Of a stretch of DNA of 5,171 nt, positions 1-5,171 are shown one piece after another. The stretch is from assembly GCA_007116535.1 (NCBI GenBank), contig SKIG01000220.1, forward strand, positions 1 through 5,171. Reading direction: 5' to 3'. Source of the stretch: Psychroflexus sp. Its GTDB lineage: Bacteria > Bacteroidota > Bacteroidia > Flavobacteriales > Flavobacteriaceae. The translations under genes were made by a program, and so were the position numbers. Numbering within the stretch: position 1 is the stretch's first letter; each line of letters starts with the position of its first letter. A model generated the notes under the pieces. That model had not been told where the DNA came from, searched no databases, and saw nothing but the letters and a program-made list of their open reading frames with translations.

Positions 1-607
1 CAAATTTCAGCAATTCTGAAGTACATTCTCTTATCTGAGATACACTTCCTGGTGAACTTTCAACAGTTTCTGTATGTAGAGTTTGAATGGAATCTATAAC
101 TAAGATTTCAGGCTCAACCGAATTTATGTGATGGAATATTTGTTGCGTTTTGGTTGCCGATAGAACATAACAATTAGTTTTATCTTGCGTTATGCGTTCC
201 GCACGCATTTTAATTTGTTGGTGACTTTCTTCACCTGAAACATAAAGGGTTTTGTATGGCAACTCCATACTAATTTGTAACAACAAGGTACTTTTTCCTA
301 TTCCAGGTTCTCCTCCCAAAAGAATTAAAGAACCAGGAACGATTCCTCCTCCTAAAACTCTATCAAGTTCTTGATTTTTTGTTGAAAGTCGGATTTCCTT
401 GTTAGCCTTAATTTCATGAAGCAAGGTTGGCCTAGAATGCTTAGATTTTTCTGAACTGGTACTTTTTGTCCAAGAATTATCAGCACTTTTTTCTACTACC
501 TCTTCTGCAATTGTATTCCATTGTTTGCAGGAAGTACATTGTCCTTGCCATTTGGCATACTGAGCTCCACAATTTTGACAGAAAAAACTTGTTTTTATTT
601 TTGCCAT
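1..607 (-). CDS. radA: DNA repair protein RadA, N-terminal 202 codons (3' end beyond window)
   Basis: RadA (Sms) is a RecA-like ATPase that promotes branch migration during homologous recombination and repair in the cytoplasm. My translation from the ATG at 607-605 begins MAKIKTSFFCQNCG. It shows the family's N-terminal four-cysteine zinc finger (C10-x2-C13, C24-x2-C27, with W20 and W30 nearby). A variable Ser/Lys-rich linker follows (about 40-60), then LDRVLGGG (81-88) and Walker A GGEPGIGKST (98-107). SGEES lies at 124-128 and Walker B-like LVIDSIQT at 169-176, followed by the SPGSVSQIRE stretch (185-194). All these motifs look intact. The frame is open to the window edge, so about 200-260 residues, including the KNRFG motif and the Lon-like C-terminal domain, are expected outside. 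The start codon directly abuts the TAG of the upstream hydrolase gene (zero spacing), which implies co-transcription and perhaps translational coupling. Identification is very secure. Confidence 0.96.
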   Translation of the reverse strand, partial: MAKIKTSFFCQNCGAQYAKWQGQCTSCKQWNTIAEEVVEKSADNSWTKSTSSEKSKHSRPTLLHEIKANKEIRLSTKNQELDRVLGGGIVPGSLILLGGEPGIGKSTLLLQISMELPYKTLYVSGEESHQQIKMRAERITQDKTNCYVLSATKTQQIFHHINSVEPEILVIDSIQTLHTETVESSPGSVSQIRECTSELLKF

Positions 608-1756
608 CTAATACCCAAATACTTCTTTAATTTCATCTGCTCTAATAAGCATCAGCTCCTTAGTTAAATAACCAACCTCATCAAATCCATAAGCGTCTTG
701 GTAGTGTTTTAAAGCTTTCTTAGGTTCTCCTTTCTCTTGGAAGTATCTAGCTCTGAAATAACTATCCAGCATGGTATCGGGATAAGCACTTTTAGCTAAT
801 TTAGCTAAAGGCAGTAGTTGATCCCAATTATTAGTTTCTTCGATTGCCCTTAAAACATACATTATATCATATATCCTATAATTTATATTTAGCCCGTAAT
901 AGGTAGAAATATCAGCATATTTATTCTCTAAATAGTTTACTAAATCAGGGGTCACAAGAAGCACCTCATCAAATTCTTTTGTAGTGATTGGTTGATAAGT
1001 AGCAAAAATCTTCTCTAAGGCAACAGGAATAGCCTGACTAACTACTGTATAATGAGTAGCGCCCTTAAATTCATCATAGGTAAAGGTGAGTAGAGGATTA
1101 TTTATTACATTCATTGCCATTGCAAAGTCTTTTATATCTTTTTTTACATCCTTTACTTCATCTGTTCCATTAGCTAGATAAAACCATGTTCTGTTTTTTG
1201 AATTATCAAGTGATTTTGCCATTCTACTAGACATTTTAGGAGTGAAATGAGGACTTATATTAATGTAAGCTTGAAATAATGGAACTTTTTTGAATACAAA
1301 AAAATTTGCGAAATTAGCCGTTTGGTTATGACCAATGGCAATAGAAAGCGGAGTAGTTCTGTAGTTGTCATCCATGTACTTCATGAGCTCAAGCTCAATG
1401 AAGTCGAAAAAATCTTCTCCTGGACCAACAGGCAGAAACTGGTCTTCGTCTATCATCATATCTTGTTCTCGGTGGCCGCCTTGTATAATGCCCACAACAA
1501 ATGCTTCAGGAATTTCTTCCCAAAAAGATAAATAATCTACCATTCCCGCAACAGGTTCAAATAGATAGTCTGCATCAAAAACAAAAACAACAGGATAAGA
1601 TTTCTTCTTGTTTTTCTCATAATTACGTGGTAGTTGAAGTTTTACCCTTCTTGATTCTTCTAAATATTCAGAATCTAACTCGATATATCTTATTTGCGAA
1701 AAGCCTTTATGTTCCACAAAAAATAGAATGACTAGGAAACTTATAAATAATCTCAT
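608..1756 (-). CDS. Secreted alpha/beta hydrolase-fold protein (esterase D/Fes-like) with C-terminal TPR-like region; nucleophile Ser replaced by Asn
   Basis: This is a 382-residue protein with a hydrophobic N-terminus (about 3-15) ending in GFS-Q (18-21). It looks like a Sec signal peptide cleaved near 20/21, so a periplasmic or exported location is inferred. Residues about 22-255 resemble the putative-esterase (PF00756, Fes/EsteraseD) alpha/beta hydrolase domain: the RRVKLQLPRNY strand (36-46), YPVVFVFDAD (54-63), VVGI (87-90) and a nucleophile-elbow region IAIGHNQTANF (139-149). The family elbow is normally GHSxGG; here it reads G142-H143-N144-Q145-T146-A147, so the catalytic serine and both glycines are missing. 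A possible acid (D199) and the histidine in GATHYTVV (H235) remain. Residues about 285-360 look helical and TPR-like (YFRARYFQEKGEPKKALKHY at 333-352). The gene lies 36 bases after the flippase-like gene and abuts radA. It may be a non-hydrolytic binding protein or a mechanistic variant; the true substrate is unknown. Confidence 0.8.
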   Translation of the reverse strand: MRLFISFLVILFFVEHKGFSQIRYIELDSEYLEESRRVKLQLPRNYEKNKKKSYPVVFVFDADYLFEPVAGMVDYLSFWEEIPEAFVVGIIQGGHREQDMMIDEDQFLPVGPGEDFFDFIELELMKYMDDNYRTTPLSIAIGHNQTANFANFFVFKKVPLFQAYINISPHFTPKMSSRMAKSLDNSKNRTWFYLANGTDEVKDVKKDIKDFAMAMNVINNPLLTFTYDEFKGATHYTVVSQAIPVALEKIFATYQPITTKEFDEVLLVTPDLVNYLENKYADISTYYGLNINYRIYDIMYVLRAIEETNNWDQLLPLAKLAKSAYPDTMLDSYFRARYFQEKGEPKKALKHYQDAYGFDEVGYLTKELMLIRADEIKEVFGY

Positions 1757-1792
1757 GGTTAATAATTTTTGTAAAAGTAATTAAAAAAGAAA

Positions 1793-2137
1793 TTAGTGAA
1801 GTCTTTTTTTATTTACGATGGGTAAGAAAATTACTGAAATTACTCCTAAAACAACCACTAAAAGTGTTTGGCTACTCCATAAAATCCATCCAAAAGCTTC
1901 TCCTGATTCTTTATCTACTCCAAAGAAAAACAAGCTATAGGCTACAGCTATCGGATAAAGTCCAATTCCACCACTTGTAACTGATATTGAAAAAGAACCA
2001 GCTATAAAAGCAACTAATATTGCCCCCGCATTTAGATCTTCTGTTGCAGGAATACTGTATTTGGTAACCCAAAAAATAGCTATATACATTCCCCAAATCA
2101 ACAATGTATGAAATATAAATAGCTTCTTATGCTTCAT
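1793..2137 (-). CDS. Flippase-like (UPF0104/PF03706) membrane protein, C-terminal fragment
   Basis: This is a 114-residue open frame from the ATG at 2137, with hydrophobic segments at about 7-26, 37-54, 58-73 and 83-107. It contains the C-terminal landmarks of flippase-like proteins: SVTSGGIGLYPIAVAYSLFFFGV (52-74), with its Gly-rich turn and the LYPIAVA segment, and AFGWILWSSQTLLVVVLG (81-98). Alone it is far too short for the family and completes the 199-residue fragment encoded just upstream in the same frame. No Shine-Dalgarno-like sequence is visible before ATG 2137 (CAGTATTTCAAGA), but Bacteroidota often lack one. Re-initiation 33 bases after the stop is possible and would yield a separate C-terminal half. 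Whether it is translated is unknown. Confidence 0.65.
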   Translation of the reverse strand: MKHKKLFIFHTLLIWGMYIAIFWVTKYSIPATEDLNAGAILVAFIAGSFSISVTSGGIGLYPIAVAYSLFFFGVDKESGEAFGWILWSSQTLLVVVLGVISVIFLPIVNKKRLH

Positions 2138-2170
2138 TCTTGAAATACTGATTATTCCTTCCCAAAGACC

Positions 2171-2173
2171 TTA
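2171..2173 (-). other. In-frame TAA stop splitting the flippase-like gene
   Basis: On the minus strand the sequence is CC, eight T, AAGG, read as CCT TTT TTT TAA GGT. A change of the first T of TAA to A would give AAA (Lys), producing the plausible basic linker P-F-F-K-G-L-W-E-G. A single-base insertion or deletion in the T run would not restore the frame, because both halves already share it. The lesion is therefore best described as a nonsense substitution. Confidence 0.7.
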
Positions 2174-2770
2174 AAAAAAAGGTTTTATTTTTTTTATAAA
2201 TGAATATTCTGAATGTCTTATAAGACGAAGAAAAATATAAAATAAAATCAGTAAAAAAATTAATCCTACAATGCCAAACCACAAATTGATTGAATAATCT
2301 GTGAAAAACTGAAATATCTCATCTGCTTGCATTAAAACGGTAACGCCTATAATTAGCAAAAGCATTAACATATCAACAACTCTTTCGGCTACAATTGTTC
2401 CAAAAGACTTGTCGAATGAAATATTTTCATAAGTTGCTAAAGTAGCACCGCGTAAAACTTCTCCCGAACGAGGTATACCAAGATTACTCAAATAACCAAA
2501 CATTACAGCAAAAAAACTATTTGTAATTCTTGGTTTGCAGCCAAGCGGAATAAGCATATATTTCCAACGCAAGGCCCTTGAATAATTAGAGATAAATCCA
2601 AATAAAAGTGAAATACTTATCCAGAAAAAATTAGCATTTTTTATGGTTGTCCAAATTTTGAATCGCTCTTCTGGTGAAGTACTAAAATAGGAGTATACCA
2701 ACAAAAATAAACCAATAACTAAAGGTAAATATACTTTTAATAGCTGCTTTATTTTTTTTGAAATAACCAT
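2171..2770 (-). CDS. Flippase-like (UPF0104/PF03706) membrane protein, N-terminal fragment
   Basis: This 199-residue integral membrane fragment has hydrophobic segments at about 13-29, 48-63, 85-98, 131-147 and 162-183. Family-like motifs are the SNYSRALRWKYML region (61-73), FGYLSNLGIPRSGEVLRG (91-108, the GY-x-N-x-x-x-PR-x-GE signature) and FGTIVAERVVDML (123-135). These match the LPG_synthase_TM / flippase-like family of Bacteroidota, whose members are predicted inner-membrane lipid or glycolipid transporters; the substrate here cannot be told. Translation ends at K-P-F-F-stop in a cytoplasmic-looking basic stretch, about 125 residues short of normal length. The start ATG at 2770 lies 65 bases after panD. 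The remainder of the protein continues in the same frame downstream of the stop. Confidence 0.8.
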   Translation of the reverse strand: MVISKKIKQLLKVYLPLVIGLFLLVYSYFSTSPEERFKIWTTIKNANFFWISISLLFGFISNYSRALRWKYMLIPLGCKPRITNSFFAVMFGYLSNLGIPRSGEVLRGATLATYENISFDKSFGTIVAERVVDMLMLLLIIGVTVLMQADEIFQFFTDYSINLWFGIVGLIFLLILFYIFLRLIRHSEYSFIKKIKPFF

Positions 2771-2835
2771 TCTTAAAATTGATGTTTCAGCCTATTGAAT
2801 ATGTCATTCAAAAAGACAATAAGAATTGATGAAAC

Positions 2836-3183
2836 TTACTTTAGTAAATTATCATCATTTGGAAAAACCAAAGCTGGTTTGAATGTTTTGGCTTCTTCAA
2901 AAGGCATCATTGCATACGCCATAAGAATAAGAATATCTCCGGGGGAAACTTTTCTAGCTGCAGCACCATTCAAAGTAATTTCGCCGCTACCTCTTGGCCC
3001 AGGAATACAGTAAGTTTCTAGACGCTCTCCATTGGAGTTGTTGACCACCTGAATTTTTTCTCCTTCAATAATATTTGCGGCATCCATCAAATCCTCATCA
3101 ATGGTAATGCTACCAATATAATTTAAATCAGCACCCGTGACTTTTACGCGATGAATTTTTGATTTTACAATGTGTACAAACAT
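2836..3183 (-). CDS. panD: Aspartate 1-decarboxylase proenzyme PanD
   Basis: PanD decarboxylates L-aspartate to beta-alanine, the amine substrate of PanC in pantothenate synthesis. The 115-residue length is normal for the family (about 115-130). Key features are at canonical positions: K9 and H11 in [16 protein letters not shown], the autocatalytic cleavage site G24-S25 (YIGS) that generates the pyruvoyl-capped alpha chain, R54, T57 and Y58 (RLETY), and N72-GAAA-76 in LNGAAARK, followed by PGD (81-83). Everything looks functional. The ATG at 3183 lies 4 bases after the panC stop, so the two genes are almost certainly co-transcribed and probably translationally linked. The product is a cytoplasmic homotetramer in known members of the family. 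No PanZ/PanM-like maturation gene is visible in the window. Confidence 0.97.
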   Translation of the reverse strand: MFVHIVKSKIHRVKVTGADLNYIGSITIDEDLMDAANIIEGEKIQVVNNSNGERLETYCIPGPRGSGEITLNGAAARKVSPGDILILMAYAMMPFEEAKTFKPALVFPNDDNLLK

Positions 3184-3187
3184 ACTT

Positions 3188-4033
3188 TTAGTTTAATGCT
3201 ATATTATCTATTAACCTTACTTCTTCAACAATAACAGCTGTAAAAGCTCGGTATTTTTTTTCTTTTTCAAATTCTTCAACAGGCTGCAGTGTTTCTTCAT
3301 CTGCTATTTGTATGTACTCTAATTCAAATTTGGTGTTCGATTCAAGTTCTGTTTCAAACATATCCTTCAACTCTCTAGGAGATTTATCATTGAAGGCAAA
3401 TTTCAATTTGCTTAGCGATTGAAAAATAACTTTTGCTTCTTCTCGTGCTGTTTCAGAAAGCCTTTCGTTTCTTGAACTTTTAGCTAAGCCATTTGGTTCT
3501 CTCTCGGTTTCGCAACCTACAATCTTAACAGGCAGTTTCGTTATTTCTACCAACCTTCTTACCACTGCTAATTGCTGAAAATCTTTTTCTACAAAAAAAG
3601 CAATATCGGGTTGAACAACTTCAAATAGTCTTTTTACAATTGTTCCAACTCCATTGAAATGTCCGGGTCTAAAAGCACCTTCCATTACTTTTTCTAGTTC
3701 ACCAAAATCAAAACTTTCACTTTGGCACCCCCTTGTGTACATTTCTTCAATTGCGGGTGCAAAAATAAGAGTATTTGGATAATTCTCATTAATATAATTG
3801 ATATCCTTTTCTAAATTTCTTGGATACTTTTCTAAATCAGATGAATTATTGAACTGAGTAGGATTCACAAATATACTGACAACAACCACTTCAGTTTGTT
3901 GATGCGCTTGTGTGATAAGCGACATATGCCCCGAGTGGAGTGCTCCCATAGTAGGAACAAAACCAATTTTTTTTGTTGAAGAACGAAAATTTTTCAGGTT
4001 TTCGCTTAGCTTACTTGCAGTAGTAAAAAGCAC
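3188..4033 (-). CDS. panC: Pantothenate synthetase (pantoate--beta-alanine ligase) PanC
   Basis: PanC joins (R)-pantoate and beta-alanine with ATP to give pantothenate, AMP and PPi in the cytoplasm. The 281 residues match the family size. Visible motifs are [13 protein letters not shown] (27-39, with the H33-x-G-H36 nucleotidyltransferase signature), FVNPTQF (55-61), [16 protein letters not shown] (122-137), [12 protein letters not shown] (149-160) and SSRNERLS (186-193). Two positions differ from what I recall of the family: V148 where FGEKD normally has Gly, and K185 where GLAxSSRN normally has Met or Leu. The start is a GTG at 4033-4031: an in-frame TAA lies 9 bases upstream (4045-4043) and no ATG intervenes, while the encoded LFTTASKL fits the expected N-terminus. 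It is the first gene of the leftward unit, 4 bases before panD. Confidence 0.96.
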   Translation of the reverse strand: MLFTTASKLSENLKNFRSSTKKIGFVPTMGALHSGHMSLITQAHQQTEVVVVSIFVNPTQFNNSSDLEKYPRNLEKDINYINENYPNTLIFAPAIEEMYTRGCQSESFDFGELEKVMEGAFRPGHFNGVGTIVKRLFEVVQPDIAFFVEKDFQQLAVVRRLVEITKLPVKIVGCETEREPNGLAKSSRNERLSETAREEAKVIFQSLSKLKFAFNDKSPRELKDMFETELESNTKFELEYIQIADEETLQPVEEFEKEKKYRAFTAVIVEEVRLIDNIALN

Positions 4034-4056
4034 ACTAGATATTTATAAATTCAGTG

Positions 4057-4064
4057 CAAAACTA
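4057..4064 (-). promoter_or_regulatory. Putative Bacteroidota -7 box for the panC unit
   Basis: The minus strand reads TAGTTTTG, an exact match to the Bacteroidota sigma-ABfr -7 consensus TAnnTTTG, followed by CAC. It ends 23 bases before the panC GTG, giving an inferred leader of only about 15-20 bases. No convincing -33 TTTG lies at the usual distance; TTTATG, 19 bases upstream, is the nearest candidate. The assignment rests on motif and position only. Confidence 0.55.
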
Positions 4065-4095
4065 ATATTTTAGTGTCAATCCGCATAAAATTTCG

Positions 4096-4103
4096 TAAAT
4101 TTG
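4096..4103 (+). promoter_or_regulatory. Putative Bacteroidota -7 box for the GT5-like/DUF4270 unit
   Basis: TAAATTTG matches TAnnTTTG exactly and is followed by CAC. It ends 39 bases before the ATG at 4143, so transcription would start near 4110 with a leader of about 33 bases. That leader is A-rich immediately before the ATG (TAACTAAAACTT), as often seen in Bacteroidota genes that lack a Shine-Dalgarno sequence. The -33 element is weak (TTTTAG near 4068-4073). Confidence 0.6.
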
Positions 4104-4142
4104 CACGTTTTTTAAAGTAAATCAATAACATAACTAAAACTT

Positions 4143-4961
4143 ATGAATGATAAGCGCATACTTTATGTATCTTCTGAAGTCACACCTTACTTGCCTGAAA
4201 ATGAGCTTTCTACAATGTCTTTTGAAGCTGCCAAGATGGTTAATTCATTAGGCGGACAGACTAGAATCTTTATGCCGAGGTTTGGAAATATAAACGAACG
4301 AAGACATCAATTACATGAGGTAATAAGGCTTTCCGGGATGAATTTGGTTATCAATGATTTAGATATGCCCCTTATTATTAAAGTTGCATCTATTCCAAAA
4401 GAAAGAATGCAGGTCTATTTTATAGACAATGAAGACTATTTCAAAAGAAAAGCCACCTTTACAGATGAAGAAGGGCAACTTTTTGAAGATAATGATGAGC
4501 GTGCCATCTTCTTTGCTAAGGGTGTTATTGAAACAGTGAAAAAATTAAATTGGAGCCCTGATATCATTCATGTACATGGGTGGCTTTCTACTTTAGTTCC
4601 TCTCTATTTAAAAAATTACTACGGTAATGAGCCGTTGTTCAAAAAATCAAAAATTGTCACCTCTTTATACAATGAAAGTTTTGAAGGGACGTTGTCTAAA
4701 GACATGAAAAAGAAAGTACTTTTTGATGGAATTGAGGATGATGCTGTTGTATTTACTGAGGAACCAAATTATACCAACCTCATGAAGCTTTCATTACAGC
4801 ATTCTGACGCAGTAATTCTTGGCTCTGAAAATGTTTCTGAAGAACTTTTGAAATATGCTGAAGAATTACAACTACCTCTTCTTCCATATACAAAAAGAGA
4901 AGAATTTTCTAATCCATATCAAGAATTTTACCTAAAAGAGGTCTTACAAGTTGAAGAATAA
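4143..4961 (+). CDS. Stand-alone GT5 starch/glycogen-synthase N-terminal domain protein, probably catalytically degenerate
   Basis: The 272-residue cytoplasmic-looking protein aligns by eye with the N-terminal Rossmann domain (PF08323, Glyco_transf_5) of glycogen synthases: KRILYVSSEVTPY (4-16), MSFEAAKMVNSLGGQTRIFMPRFG (25-48), VYFIDNEDYFKR (91-102), NDERAIFFAKGVIE (117-130), PDIIHVHGWLSTLVPLYLK (139-157) and the SDAVILGSENVSEE region (221-234). Real glycogen synthases are about 480 residues; the entire C-terminal GT-B domain that binds ADP-glucose is missing, and the gene ends naturally at TAA. The KTGGLGDV motif after SSEVxP is replaced by ENELSTMS (19-26), and the histidine of the D/G-W-H motif is Leu148. 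It is therefore unlikely to make glycogen. Automatic annotation as glycogen synthase would mislead; a sugar-binding or regulatory role is only a guess. The DUF4270 lipoprotein gene follows 4 bases later. Confidence 0.8.
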   Translation: MNDKRILYVSSEVTPYLPENELSTMSFEAAKMVNSLGGQTRIFMPRFGNINERRHQLHEVIRLSGMNLVINDLDMPLIIKVASIPKERMQVYFIDNEDYFKRKATFTDEEGQLFEDNDERAIFFAKGVIETVKKLNWSPDIIHVHGWLSTLVPLYLKNYYGNEPLFKKSKIVTSLYNESFEGTLSKDMKKKVLFDGIEDDAVVFTEEPNYTNLMKLSLQHSDAVILGSENVSEELLKYAEELQLPLLPYTKREEFSNPYQEFYLKEVLQVEE

Positions 4962-4965
4962 AGAA

Positions 4966-5171
4966 ATGCCAAAAAACAAAAGCCTTATATACTTACTTTT
5001 TTTCAGTATAACATTTTTAATCTGGTCATGTGATGATGACTTTATAGAATCAGGTGCGGGTTTCATAAACAGCATTGAATTACCCCCAATGTACGAAGTT
5101 GAGCACCTTAAAGCCTATTCTGATCAGATTGAGTCAGTTCAAACTAATAGTCTTCAAAAATATTTAATAGG
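4966..5171 (+). CDS. DUF4270-type lipoprotein, N-terminal 68 codons (3' end beyond window)
   Basis: From the ATG at 4966 I read MPKNKSLIYLLFFSITFLIW, then S21-C22-D-D-D-F. This is a lipoprotein signal peptide: lysines at 3 and 5, a hydrophobic core at 7-20, and the lipobox-like IWSC with the lipidated cysteine at 22. The mature start is followed by an acidic DDD (23-25), which resembles the lipoprotein surface-export signals described for Bacteroidota, so outer-leaflet exposure is possible. The later LKAYSDQIESVQTNSLQKYL (49-68) resembles the AYxxxxxxVQTNxLxxYLLG region of DUF4270 proteins, large (about 450-600 residue) Bacteroidota lipoproteins of unknown function. The frame stays open to the window edge. 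The gene lies 4 bases after the GT5-like gene and is presumably co-transcribed. Lipoprotein status is firm; the DUF4270 assignment is moderately sure. Confidence 0.8.
   Translation, partial: MPKNKSLIYLLFFSITFLIWSCDDDFIESGAGFINSIELPPMYEVEHLKAYSDQIESVQTNSLQKYLI

Larger units (their letters stand above)
1793..2770 (-). pseudogene. Flippase-like / LPG-synthase-TM (UPF0104) membrane protein gene interrupted by one in-frame TAA
   Basis: The open frames at 2770-2171 and 2137-1793 lie in the same reading frame and are separated only by a TAA at 2173-2171 and 11 sense codons (GLWEGIISISR). Read through the stop, the product is about 325 residues, the usual size for PF03706 (lysylphosphatidylglycerol synthase TM region / flippase-like) proteins. 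It carries the N-terminal, central and C-terminal family regions in order. The residues just after the stop look like family linker sequence rather than random translation, so this is one gene broken by a point nonsense change, not two separate genes. The gene may be a recent pseudogene, a sequence error, or a split protein whose halves still assemble. It sits between panD and the hydrolase gene on the same strand. Confidence 0.75.
4054..4106. repeat. Inverted repeat GTGCAAA...TTTGCAC in the divergent promoter region
   Basis: GTGCAAA (4054-4060) and its exact reverse complement TTTGCAC (4100-4106) lie 39 bases apart between panC and the GT5-like gene. Each arm overlaps one of the two outward-facing -7 boxes. 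The symmetry is most simply explained by two copies of the same promoter motif extended by CAC, but it could also be a pair of operator half-sites. Confidence 0.5.

Noticed and set aside
1322..1531. Plus-strand open frame of 69 codons inside the hydrolase gene
   Set aside because: It is an antisense shadow of a well-supported gene, begins at TTG and shows no recognisable domain.
1501..1731. Plus-strand open frame of 76 codons inside the hydrolase gene
   Set aside because: It is antisense to the signal peptide and first strands of the hydrolase and has no recognisable features.
1757..1792. Separate promoter for the hydrolase gene in the 36-base gap
   Set aside because: The gap is AT-rich but has no TAnnTTTG match; TACTTTTA lacks the final G.
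2171..2180. Frameshift in the T8 run, or programmed slippage, as the cause of the flippase split
   Set aside because: The two halves are already in the same frame; adding or removing one T moves the downstream half out of frame, so slippage does not bypass the stop.
2795..2811. Intrinsic terminator between panD and the flippase-like gene
   Set aside because: The stem is only 6 A/T-rich pairs and has no T tract after it on the minus strand.
2795..3013. Plus-strand open frame of 72 codons over panD
   Set aside because: It lies antisense to an unambiguous panD with its cleavage site, so it is a shadow.
4074..4079. TTGACA on the minus strand as a sigma70-type -35 box for panC
   Set aside because: At 17 bases downstream the sequence is CACTGA, not a -10 box, and the Bacteroidota-type -7 box fits the position better.

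Overview
The window is an AT-rich bacterial segment that looks like Bacteroidota, probably Cytophagales or a relative. Three things point there: the gene order panC-panD-flippase-like protein-hydrolase-radA facing a short starch-synthase-like gene and a DUF4270 lipoprotein; TAnnTTTG-type -7 promoter boxes; and AT-rich leaders without clear Shine-Dalgarno sites. No mobile element, tRNA, rRNA, CRISPR or phage signature is visible.

Layout: two divergent transcription units share a 109-base intergenic region (4034-4142). The leftward (minus) unit reads panC (4033-3188), panD (3183-2836), a multi-spanning flippase-like membrane protein that is split by an in-frame stop (2770-1793), a secreted alpha/beta hydrolase-fold protein with a C-terminal TPR-like part (1756-608), and radA, whose 3' end runs off the left edge (607-1). 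Gaps are 4, 65, 36 and 0 bases, so co-transcription is likely. The rightward (plus) unit reads a stand-alone GT5 starch-synthase N-terminal domain (4143-4961) and, 4 bases on, the start of a DUF4270 lipoprotein that runs off the right edge. Nearly the whole window is coding; the only gap above 100 bases is the divergent promoter region.

Function: PanD makes beta-alanine and PanC condenses it with pantoate to give pantothenate, so together they supply the last steps of vitamin B5/CoA precursor synthesis. RadA is a recombination branch-migration helicase. The flippase-like protein, the hydrolase and the DUF4270 lipoprotein belong to the cell envelope. Nothing directly links the recombination, vitamin and envelope functions beyond gene order.

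Most notable: two enzyme-family proteins seem to have lost catalytic residues (Asn at the serine-nucleophile position of the hydrolase; the GT5 protein lacks the KTGGL motif and the whole C-terminal half), and a single TAA codon interrupts the otherwise intact flippase-like gene. I found no convincing evidence of a new defence, mobile or RNA system.
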